Assembly: GCA_003500765.1 (NCBI GenBank)
Contig: DNQL01000110.1
Coordinates: 1-10,251 of the forward strand
Direction of reading: 5' to 3'
From: Elusimicrobiota bacterium
GTDB lineage: Bacteria > Elusimicrobiota > Elusimicrobia > Elusimicrobiales > UBA9959
Length of the DNA stretch: 10,251 bases
Below the pieces are notes generated by a model. That model did no database searches. It was given only the letters and a program-made list of their open reading frames with translations, and had not been told where the DNA came from. The position numbers and the translations under genes were made by a program. Below, piece by piece: positions 1 to 5,914 of the stretch (position 1 is its first letter; each line of letters begins with the position of its first letter).

Positions 1-685
1 AGGCGACGCGGCCGTGGTCCCGGCCGCCTCGCTCGCCTCCTCGGACGCGGCGCTGGAGATACTCCAGGTCTATCCCGCCGCCACCGCCGTCGGGCGGCCG
101 GTACTGGCCCGCGCCAGGAGGGAGGGAACGGCCGAGATAACCGGACCTTCGACCAATTCCGGGCTGCGCGGCATGCTCCGCGACATAGCGGAGGCGGGTA
201 TAGCCACGGTATTCGTGGACGGCGCGGTTGACCGCATAACCCAGGCCGCCGCGGACGCCGGGGCCGGCATAGTCTACGTGACCCGGGTGGAGCCGGGCAC
301 GCTGTCTTCGGCGGCCGACGCCGTTAACCTGCTCGCGGACGCCGCCGGCTGCCCGGCCGCGCCGGACTGGAAGGATTTTTTCGCCGGGGCCGAGGCACCG
401 GGGGAAAAGGGCGTTTTCGCGGTAAAGGGTGCTTTCACTTCTTCGCGCGCCGCGGAAGTCCCGCCGGACGCGCGCCGCCTGATCCTGGAGGACCTGACCA
501 AGGTCTTCGTCGGCTGGCGCGAATGGTCGGCCCTGCGCCGCCGCTTGAAGATCGCCTTCGCCGTAAACCTCCCGCTCAAAGGGGTGGCGGCGAATCTTTA
601 CAATGTGACCCCGGGGGATTTCGAAGCGAAACTCACGCCGGCCGCCCGGGTGAAGCTGGTATACAACCCGTACTTAAGAAAATGA
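1..685 (+). CDS. kamB: KamB-like lysine 5,6-aminomutase reactivation subunit, 5'-truncated
   Basis: Partial gene: the reading frame is open from base 2 and the N-terminus lies before the window, so the GTG at 14 is not a real start. About 227 C-terminal residues are visible. They include a Gly/Thr/Ser-rich segment (TGPSTNSGLR), a hydrophobic strand ending in FVDGAVDR, another strand IVYVTRVEPGT, and a basic C-terminal region ending NPYLRK. I recognise no catalytic motif. The name rests on position directly before a MutS-like gene and kamDE, the order of the kamB-kamC-kamD-kamE block in lysine-fermenting anaerobes, and on resemblance to the FVDGA-type protein of those clusters as I remember it. 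There KamB is thought to work with the ATPase KamC to restore mutase whose cobalamin has been inactivated. It overlaps the next gene by 4 bp (ATGA), so the two are probably translationally coupled. Operon membership is firm; the biochemical role is inferred. Confidence 0.7.
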   Translation, partial: GDAAVVPAASLASSDAALEILQVYPAATAVGRPVLARARREGTAEITGPSTNSGLRGMLRDIAEAGIATVFVDGAVDRITQAAADAGAGIVYVTRVEPGTLSSAADAVNLLADAAGCPAAPDWKDFFAGAEAPGEKGVFAVKGAFTSSRAAEVPPDARRLILEDLTKVFVGWREWSALRRRLKIAFAVNLPLKGVAANLYNVTPGDFEAKLTPAARVKLVYNPYLRK

Positions 686-2277
686 AAGAGACCGCCGCCA
701 AATTCTGCGAGTTCGACCAGTTCCTGGCCCATTACGAGCCGCTGACCCCCTATGGCCGCGCGGAGAAGCTCCGGGGGACTTTCTACTCTTCGGCGAAAGA
801 GCTCGAAACGCTCTACGACCTCACCGACGGCTTCGCCGCTTTCGCGAAGAACAAGACCAGGGCGGACAAACTTGCCTGGCATCTCAAGAATATTCCCGCG
901 CTGCCGGCGGACGGCCCGTCTTCCGGTCCGGCCGGTCTCTTCCTCGTTCACCGCTTCCTCTCCAATTTCAAGGCCGCCGCCCGACTGCTGCCCGCCCCGC
1001 TGGCTAAAAAGACGGGCTTTCACTGGACCTGCTCGGACCTGCTCTCGATACTGGACAAGGGCGCGCAGTCCGGGGCCTTCCACATAGCCGACGCCTTCAG
1101 CCCCGCCCTGGCCAGGGTCCGGCGCGCCATAGCCGAGACCGACCGACATCTCGCCGGGTTGCGCGCAGAGCGACTGGCCGGGATACGCAAATGCTCCGGA
1201 CTGGATTTCGGAGATCTTGATTTCCTGGTCATCGCCGAGGACAGGGCCAGGCAGCTCTGCGAGTCCGGCCATGTCTTCACCGAGCCCTACGACGCGGGCC
1301 GGGTCGTGACCAAGCCGATCATGACCCCCGCCTGGCTGGAACTCTCCGGCGAGCGGGAGCGCTTGCGCGCGGAGGAAGGAAGGGCGGAAGCCCTGGCCTG
1401 CGCGGAACTCTGGGCCGCCGTGACCGGCGAGAGGGCCGCGTTGGAGGCCTGCGAGAAAGCCGTAGAGCTCTGCGACCGCGCCTTCTCAAGGGCGCGTATG
1501 GCGAAGGGACTGTCGCTGTCCCGGCCGGAACTGAAATCCGCCGGCGCCCCGATAGCCGTGAAAGGCGCCCGGTTCCTGCCGCTGGAGAGGACGCTCGGGG
1601 AATACGGCCTCCCCTATACCCCGCTCGATTTCACTTTCGGCAAGCGCCTCTCGGTCATACACGGCTCCAACATGGGCGGAAAGACCGTGGTCCTCAAGAC
1701 CGTGACGCTGCTGCAGCTGGCCGCCCAGTCGGGATTTTTCGTGCCGGCGAAAAAGTATTCGGCGCCGGTCTTCTCCGGGCTCGCCGCCGTATGGGGGGAC
1801 CCCGACGACAAGGCGGAGGGCCTGAGCGCGTTCGGCCTGGAGATGGAGGCCTTCAACCGGGCCTGGGCCGCCGCGGACCGGCCGCTGCTGCTGGTAATGG
1901 ACGAGTTCGCCAGGACCACCAACGCCGCCGAAGCGTCCGCCTTGATCTCGGGCGTACTGGAGGAAGCAGTCTCCAACCGCAATGTCCGCCTCATGCTCGC
2001 CACCCATTTCCGCGCCCCGCTGCCGCGGGAGGCCGCGGCCCTGCGCATGCTCGGCTTCGACCCGGCTTCCTTCCGCAGGCATTACAAGGGGAAGACGGCC
2101 GCGGGACTGCGCGAAAAGTTAAAGACCATAAACAGGTTCATGCGCTACGGCCTCGCGGCCGACAAGGGGGCCGCCGGCCCGGCCGACGCCCTCAGCATAG
2201 CCGCGATACTGGGCGTGCCCGCCCGGATAATAAAGGCGGCGGAAAGATCGATGGAGGAAAATAATGCCCGCGACTAA
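682..2277 (+). CDS. kamC: KamC: MutS-like ATPase, putative lysine 5,6-aminomutase reactivase
   Basis: 531 residues. The start is the ATG at 682 that overlaps the kamB stop as ATGA; an upstream extension of the frame only shadows kamB. Residues 1 to about 320 are a helical, charged region resembling the MutS core/lever. Residues about 320-531 are a MutS-type ABC ATPase: Walker A GSNMGGKT (328-335, with Thr where MutS has Ser), a DKAEGLSAFGLEM stretch matching the MutS DLASGRSTFMVEM loop, Walker B LLLVMDEFARTT (D407, E408) and the switch histidine in ATHF (H442). The C-terminal segment ADALSIAAILGVPARII also resembles the end of MutS ATPases. MutS mismatch-binding and connector domains are absent, and so is the Smr nuclease of MutS2, so this is not a mismatch repair enzyme. 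In lysine and ornithine fermentation clusters such proteins sit beside the B12 aminomutase. They are thought to use ATP to reactivate it by exchanging damaged cobalamin. The 3' end contains the kamD ribosome binding site. Confidence 0.88.
   Translation: MKETAAKFCEFDQFLAHYEPLTPYGRAEKLRGTFYSSAKELETLYDLTDGFAAFAKNKTRADKLAWHLKNIPALPADGPSSGPAGLFLVHRFLSNFKAAARLLPAPLAKKTGFHWTCSDLLSILDKGAQSGAFHIADAFSPALARVRRAIAETDRHLAGLRAERLAGIRKCSGLDFGDLDFLVIAEDRARQLCESGHVFTEPYDAGRVVTKPIMTPAWLELSGERERLRAEEGRAEALACAELWAAVTGERAALEACEKAVELCDRAFSRARMAKGLSLSRPELKSAGAPIAVKGARFLPLERTLGEYGLPYTPLDFTFGKRLSVIHGSNMGGKTVVLKTVTLLQLAAQSGFFVPAKKYSAPVFSGLAAVWGDPDDKAEGLSAFGLEMEAFNRAWAAADRPLLLVMDEFARTTNAAEASALISGVLEEAVSNRNVRLMLATHFRAPLPREAAALRMLGFDPASFRRHYKGKTAAGLREKLKTINRFMRYGLAADKGAAGPADALSIAAILGVPARIIKAAERSMEENNARD
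2253..2257 (+). promoter_or_regulatory. Ribosome binding site of kamD, inside kamC
   Basis: GGAGG lies 6 nt before the ATG at 2264, within the last codons of kamC. kamD therefore starts 14 bp before the kamC stop. This fixes the kamD start and suggests coupled translation of reactivase ATPase and mutase subunit. Confidence 0.8.
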
Positions 2278-3832
2278 GTCCAAGTTAGGCCTCTCTAAGC
2301 AGAAGATAGCCGGGGCGCGAGCCCTGGCCGCGAAAATAGCGGCCCCCGTCCAGAAATACATCGAAAAGCACACCACCGTCACGGTGGAACGCGCGACGCT
2401 GCGCCTGCTGGGCGCCGACGGCGCGGACAAGGACGGAGTGCCCGTGCCGAACATCGTGGTCTCGCAGTGCGGCGAGGCCGCCGCAGGCGGGGCCGCCCGG
2501 ACCTATATCAACGCCCTGGTCAAGCGCTCCAGCACCACCGAGCAGCTCAACGAGGAGATAGCCGCCGGCCTGGACATAACCGGGATCCCCGCCGCCGACG
2601 AGAAACAGGTGAAGGCCCGCGCCGCGGACCTGGTGGAGCGCCTGGACGCGCGCATCTCCGGCAACGTCAAGTACCGCCGGGAGCGGCTCGCCGAATGGAA
2701 AGAGGCGGAGAAGTCGCCGCTCATCTACGTCATCGTGGCCACCGGGAACATCTACGAGGACGTCAAGCAGGCCCGCGCCGCCGCTCTGCAGGGCGCCGAC
2801 ATCGTGGCCGTCATACGCACCACGGCGCAAAGCCTGCTGGATTACGTTCCCTACGGCGCCACCACCGAGGGCTTCGGCGGCACCTTCGCGACGCAGGAGA
2901 ACTTCCGCATAATGCGCAAGGCCCTCGACGAGGTCGCCGCGCAGGAGAAGCGCTATATCCGCCTGGTCAACTACTGCTCCGGCCTCTGCATGCCCGAGAT
3001 CGCCGCGATGGGCGCGCTCGAGCGCCTGGACATGATGCTCAACGACTCGATGTACGGGATCCTCTTCCGGGACATCAACATGTACCGCACCTTCACCGAC
3101 CAGCATTTCTCCCGCATGATAAACGCGGCCGCGGATATCACCATAAACACCGGCGAGGACAATTACCTCACCACATCCGACGCCATAGAGAAGGCGCACA
3201 CGGTGCTCGCCTCGCAGTTCATCAACGAGCGCTTCGCCGCCAACGCCGGCATGCCCGAGCGCCTCATGGGCCTCGGCCACGCCTTCGAGATGAACCCGTC
3301 GACGAAGAACGGCTTCCTCTACGAGTACGCGCAGGCGCAGATGGCCCGCGAGATCTTCCCGGTACACCCGCTCAAGTACATGCCGCCGACCAAGTTCATG
3401 ACCGGCGACGTCTTCAAGGGCTACGCGATGAACACCATGTTCAATTTCGTATCCAAGGCCACCAACCAGAGCATAGAGCTGCTGGGCATGCTGACCGAAG
3501 CCATACACACGCCCTACCTGCAGGATCGTTACCTGGCCATCGCCAACGCCCGCTACGTCCACGAGAATATCGCCGACTTCAGCTCCGAGATAGAGTTCCG
3601 CAAGGGCGGGATCATCAGGCGGCGCGCCGCGCAGGTCCTCGACGAGACCGCGGCGATGCTCCGCGAGGTGGAGAAGGCCGGCATCTTCGACGCCATCGCC
3701 AAAGGGATGTTCGCCGAAGTAAAGCGCCCCAAGGACGGCGGCAAGGGCCTCGACGGCGTCTTCGAAAAAGCGCGCGGCTACTGGAACCCGGTGGAGGTCT
3801 ACCTCCGCCGCAAGCTCAAGATATCCCGCTGA
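2264..3832 (+). CDS. kamD: Lysine 5,6-aminomutase alpha subunit (KamD)
   Basis: 522 residues, close to the roughly 516 usual for the family. With KamE it forms the AdoCbl/PLP-dependent enzyme that moves the terminal amino group of beta-lysine (or D-lysine) from C6 to C5, giving 3,5- (or 2,5-) diaminohexanoate in lysine fermentation. This subunit carries the TIM barrel, which holds substrate and PLP. Signatures are KHTTVTVERATLRLLG near the N-terminus, YGATTEGFGGT (197-207), NYCSGLCMPE, and TINTGEDNYLTT. Compared with the C. sticklandii structure as I recall it, the PLP-contacting residues Arg184, Ser189, Ser238, Tyr263 and Arg268 appear as R185, S190, S239, Y264 and R269. Asp298 and Lys370, studied in that enzyme, appear as D299 and K371. 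All share a +1 offset, so the active site looks intact. The lysine-type architecture (about 520 plus 244 residues) argues against ornithine 4,5-aminomutase, whose subunits are about 120 and 750. Whether it prefers D-lysine or beta-lysine cannot be read here. Confidence 0.96.
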   Translation: MPATKSKLGLSKQKIAGARALAAKIAAPVQKYIEKHTTVTVERATLRLLGADGADKDGVPVPNIVVSQCGEAAAGGAARTYINALVKRSSTTEQLNEEIAAGLDITGIPAADEKQVKARAADLVERLDARISGNVKYRRERLAEWKEAEKSPLIYVIVATGNIYEDVKQARAAALQGADIVAVIRTTAQSLLDYVPYGATTEGFGGTFATQENFRIMRKALDEVAAQEKRYIRLVNYCSGLCMPEIAAMGALERLDMMLNDSMYGILFRDINMYRTFTDQHFSRMINAAADITINTGEDNYLTTSDAIEKAHTVLASQFINERFAANAGMPERLMGLGHAFEMNPSTKNGFLYEYAQAQMAREIFPVHPLKYMPPTKFMTGDVFKGYAMNTMFNFVSKATNQSIELLGMLTEAIHTPYLQDRYLAIANARYVHENIADFSSEIEFRKGGIIRRRAAQVLDETAAMLREVEKAGIFDAIAKGMFAEVKRPKDGGKGLDGVFEKARGYWNPVEVYLRRKLKISR

Positions 3833-3836
3833 GAAC

Positions 3837-3841
3837 AGGAG
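3837..3841 (+). promoter_or_regulatory. Ribosome binding site of kamE
   Basis: AGGAG sits in the 14-bp gap after kamD, 5 nt before the ATG at 3847. It decides the kamE start: the same frame stays open far upstream across kamD, but that stretch is Arg/His/Gly-rich noise. Confidence 0.8.
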
Positions 3842-3846
3842 AACCT

Positions 3847-4581
3847 ATGTTCATAAAACCTTACGGTGACACTCTGGACGACGGCGCGGTGCAGCTCTCC
3901 TTCACGCTGCCGGTATGCTGCGGCGGCCGCGCCAAGGAAGGGGCCCGCCAGTACGTGCTCAAGCTGGGCTTTAAGCACGCCGAGATAGTGCACGCGCACC
4001 CGCTCTCCCCCGAATTCACGTTCTTCGTGGCCTACGCCAAGACCGACGTCGCGCTGGACTACAGCAAGGTGGAGTACGCCGAGGCCGTGGACAAGTCCAT
4101 GAACATGACGCAGGTCGACGAGTTCATAAAAGAGCACTTCAAGCGCAAACTCGTCATCTTGGGCGCCTGCACCGGCACCGACGCGCACACCGTCGGTATA
4201 GACGCCATCATGAACATGAAGGGCTACGACCACCATTTCGGCCTCGAGCGCTACACGATGATAGACGCCTACAACCTGGGCTCGCAGGTCCCCAACGAGA
4301 AACTGCTGGAACAGGCGAAACGGCTCAAGGCGGACGCGGTGCTGGTCTCGCAGATAGTGACGCAGAAGGACGTCCATATCCACAACCTGACCAACCTGAT
4401 CGAACTGGCGGAAGCCGAGAAACTGCGGGACAAACTGGTAATGGTCATCGGCGGCCCGCGCGTGAACAATAAGCTGGCCAAGGAGCTGGGCTACGACGCC
4501 GGCTTCGGGCCCGGCACTTTCGCCGAGGACGTGGCGACTTTCGTGGTCAAGAAACTGGCAAGAACCCTGCTGAAGAAATAA
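3847..4581 (+). CDS. kamE: Lysine 5,6-aminomutase beta subunit, B12-binding (KamE)
   Basis: 244 residues; the C. sticklandii subunit has about 262, the difference being at the N-terminus. This subunit binds adenosylcobalamin through a Rossmann-type domain and carries the lysine that holds PLP as an internal aldimine. The base-off/His-on motif DxHxxG is D112-A-H114-T-V-G117. K125, in MNMKGY, lies exactly 11 residues later, the same spacing as His133 and Lys144 in the C. sticklandii beta subunit. Downstream, ADAVLVSQIVTQ and VMVIGGPRV fit the Ser-containing and Gly-Gly loops that cradle the corrin tail. Residues 1 to about 95 form the dimerisation/linker domain, with a PVCCGG motif. It sits 14 bp after kamD with its own Shine-Dalgarno site and works only as a complex with KamD. 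No key residue is missing. Confidence 0.96.
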   Translation: MFIKPYGDTLDDGAVQLSFTLPVCCGGRAKEGARQYVLKLGFKHAEIVHAHPLSPEFTFFVAYAKTDVALDYSKVEYAEAVDKSMNMTQVDEFIKEHFKRKLVILGACTGTDAHTVGIDAIMNMKGYDHHFGLERYTMIDAYNLGSQVPNEKLLEQAKRLKADAVLVSQIVTQKDVHIHNLTNLIELAEAEKLRDKLVMVIGGPRVNNKLAKELGYDAGFGPGTFAEDVATFVVKKLARTLLKK

Positions 4582-4585
4582 GGAG
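4581..4585 (+). promoter_or_regulatory. Ribosome binding site overlapping the kamE stop
   Basis: AGGAG begins on the last base of the kamE TAA and lies 8 nt before the ATG at 4594. It supports that start for the aminotransferase and places the gene in the kam transcript. Confidence 0.75.
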
Positions 4586-4593
4586 AACATATC

Positions 4594-5838
4594 ATGGCCG
4601 AACACCTCAAACTCGACAATTCCGACAGGCTCTACAAGGAATCCCAGGAGCTTATCCCCGGCGGCATGATGGGCATACGCCGTCCCTATAACTTCGTGCC
4701 GGGCGAGTATCCCATATTCTTCGAGTCCGCCAAGGGCGGCAAGGTCACCGACGTCGACGGCAACGAGTATATCGACATGCTCTGCGCCTACGGCCCGATA
4801 ATCATCGGCCACCGCGAGAAGGAGATAGACCGCGCCGTCATCGACCAGATAAAGAACAAGGGCTTCTGCATGTCCATCGTGCAGGAGGTGCAGAACACGC
4901 TGGCGAAAAAGATGATCTCGCTGGTGCCCTGCGCGGAGAAAGTGGTCTTCACCAAGACCGGCTCCGACTCCACGACCCTGGCCGGCCGCATCGCCCGCGC
5001 CTTCAACGGCAGGGGCAAGATCGTGCGCTGCGGTTATCACGGCTGGCACGACTGGTGCGTGGAACAGAAGGGGGGAGTCCTGCCCAAGGCCTACGAGGAC
5101 GTGCTGGAGGTCCATTACAACGACCTGCAGGGCCTCGAGGACGTCCTGAAGGCCCACGGCTCCGATATCTCGCTGATAATCATGACCCCGGTCGGACACC
5201 CCAACGCCCACGAGGTGGAGATGCCCAAGCCCGGCTACCTGGAAGGCGCCAAGAAACTGGCGGAACAGTACGGGGCCGTGCTCTGCTTCGACGAGATACG
5301 CACCGGTTTCCGCATGAGCCTGGGCGGCGCGCAGCAGTACTTCGGCGTGACCCCGCATATGGCGGTCTTCGGCAAGGCCATGGCCAACGGCTACGAGATA
5401 AGCATGGTGGCCGGCCGCCGGGACATCATGGACGTGCTGGTCAGCAAGGCCTTCGTCAGCTCGACCTACTTCAACAACACGCTGCCGATGGTGGCCTCGC
5501 TCAAGACGGTGGAGATGATGGAGCGCGACGGGATACTCGACGCCGTCGCCCGGCGGGGCAAGGCCTTCTGCAACAAGGTCAAGAAGCACGTCAGGCACAG
5601 CGGCCTGCCCGTCACTTTCACCGGCTCGCCCTGGATGCCCTACATCACCTTCGACAAGGACGAGACGGGGCGCTACAAGAAGCTCCGCACGGCCTTCTAC
5701 ACCCAGCTGATACGCCGCAAGGTGTTCCTGCAGCCGTATCACCACGGCTATGTCTGCTACCGCCACACGCCCAAGGACCTCAACTACGCGGCGGACATGA
5801 TAGCCGAGTCGCTGGAGGAGATAAAGAAGACGGCGTGA
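4594..5838 (+). CDS. Class III PLP aminotransferase, glutamate-1-semialdehyde aminomutase-like
   Basis: 414 residues, near the 420-450 usual for the family. Fold-type I PLP enzyme with recognisable order: DVDGNEYIDMLCAYG near the N-terminus, a phosphate-binding TGSDSTTLAGR loop, CGYHGWHDW (H149-W154) as in glutamate-1-semialdehyde aminomutases, CFDEIRTGFR with the PLP-nitrogen Asp at D233, and the Schiff-base lysine K261 in FGKAMANGY. It is the fifth gene of the kam block, 12 bp after kamE, so it probably acts in the same pathway. Class III enzymes include omega- and beta-transaminases. It could remove the 3-amino group of 3,5-diaminohexanoate (the step Kdd does oxidatively), act on lysine itself, or on a later amino-acyl intermediate. 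A heme-biosynthetic HemL role is less likely, because of the context and because the loop reads GSDSTT where HemL usually has GTEA. The reaction is inferred; the PLP fold is clear. Confidence 0.85.
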   Translation: MAEHLKLDNSDRLYKESQELIPGGMMGIRRPYNFVPGEYPIFFESAKGGKVTDVDGNEYIDMLCAYGPIIIGHREKEIDRAVIDQIKNKGFCMSIVQEVQNTLAKKMISLVPCAEKVVFTKTGSDSTTLAGRIARAFNGRGKIVRCGYHGWHDWCVEQKGGVLPKAYEDVLEVHYNDLQGLEDVLKAHGSDISLIIMTPVGHPNAHEVEMPKPGYLEGAKKLAEQYGAVLCFDEIRTGFRMSLGGAQQYFGVTPHMAVFGKAMANGYEISMVAGRRDIMDVLVSKAFVSSTYFNNTLPMVASLKTVEMMERDGILDAVARRGKAFCNKVKKHVRHSGLPVTFTGSPWMPYITFDKDETGRYKKLRTAFYTQLIRRKVFLQPYHHGYVCYRHTPKDLNYAADMIAESLEEIKKTA

Positions 5839-5863
5839 GCCCCGGCAGAGGCTCATCGCGCGG

Positions 5864-5889
5864 GCAGGTCCTCCGGAGGGAGGGCCTGC
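5864..5889 (+). promoter_or_regulatory. Strong 11-bp hairpin between aminotransferase and symporter genes
   Basis: An inverted repeat pairs 5864-5874 with 5879-5889 (one G-T wobble, otherwise perfect) around a GGAG tetraloop. It lies in the 76-bp gap at 5839-5914, the largest in the window. The following bases are GC-rich with only TTT, so it lacks the U-tract of an intrinsic terminator. Its left arm contains CCTCC (5870-5874), complementary to the GGAGG of the downstream ribosome binding site (5904-5908). It could therefore be a processing or pausing element, an mRNA stabiliser, a weak terminator, or part of a translational switch. Function is not established. Confidence 0.5.
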
Positions 5890-5900
5890 GCCGCCGCTTT

Positions 5901-5909
5901 AAAGGAGGT
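5901..5909 (+). promoter_or_regulatory. Near-perfect ribosome binding site of the symporter gene
   Basis: AAAGGAGGT is a 9-nt match to the complement of the usual 16S rRNA 3' end, 5 nt before the ATG at 5915. It is the strongest site in the window and suggests high translation of the transporter, unless it is masked by upstream pairing. Confidence 0.85.
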
Positions 5910-5914
5910 AAAGA

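Noticed and set aside
523..681. Upstream extension of kamC
   Set aside because: These codons only shadow the end of kamB. The ATGA overlap at 682 gives the right length and a sensible N-terminus.
682..2277. KamC as a DNA mismatch repair MutS or MutS2
   Set aside because: The ATPase is MutS-like, but mismatch-binding, connector and Smr regions are absent and the gene is embedded in a B12 aminomutase operon.
2285..3562. 425-codon minus-strand open frame opposite kamD
   Set aside because: Same artefact: fully antisense to kamD, no recognisable motif, biased composition.
2467..3846. Long open frame running into kamE from within kamD
   Set aside because: It is the kamE frame extended upstream across kamD. 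The translation is Arg/His/Gly-rich noise, and kamE has its own ribosome binding site and family-like start at 3847.
2264..4581. Ornithine 4,5-aminomutase (OraS/OraE)
   Set aside because: Subunit sizes and order match lysine 5,6-aminomutase (about 520 plus 244 residues), not a small S plus a very large E subunit, and the lysine-enzyme residues align at constant offsets.
3799..5856. 685-codon minus-strand open frame opposite kamE and the aminotransferase
   Set aside because: It is antisense to two genes with clear catalytic motifs. The predicted protein is Val/His/Leu-rich without domains, a common artefact of high GC.
5864..5900. Rho-independent terminator after the aminotransferase gene
   Set aside because: The stem is strong, but only CGCCGCCGCTTT follows, with no U-rich tract. 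Kept as a hairpin of unknown role.
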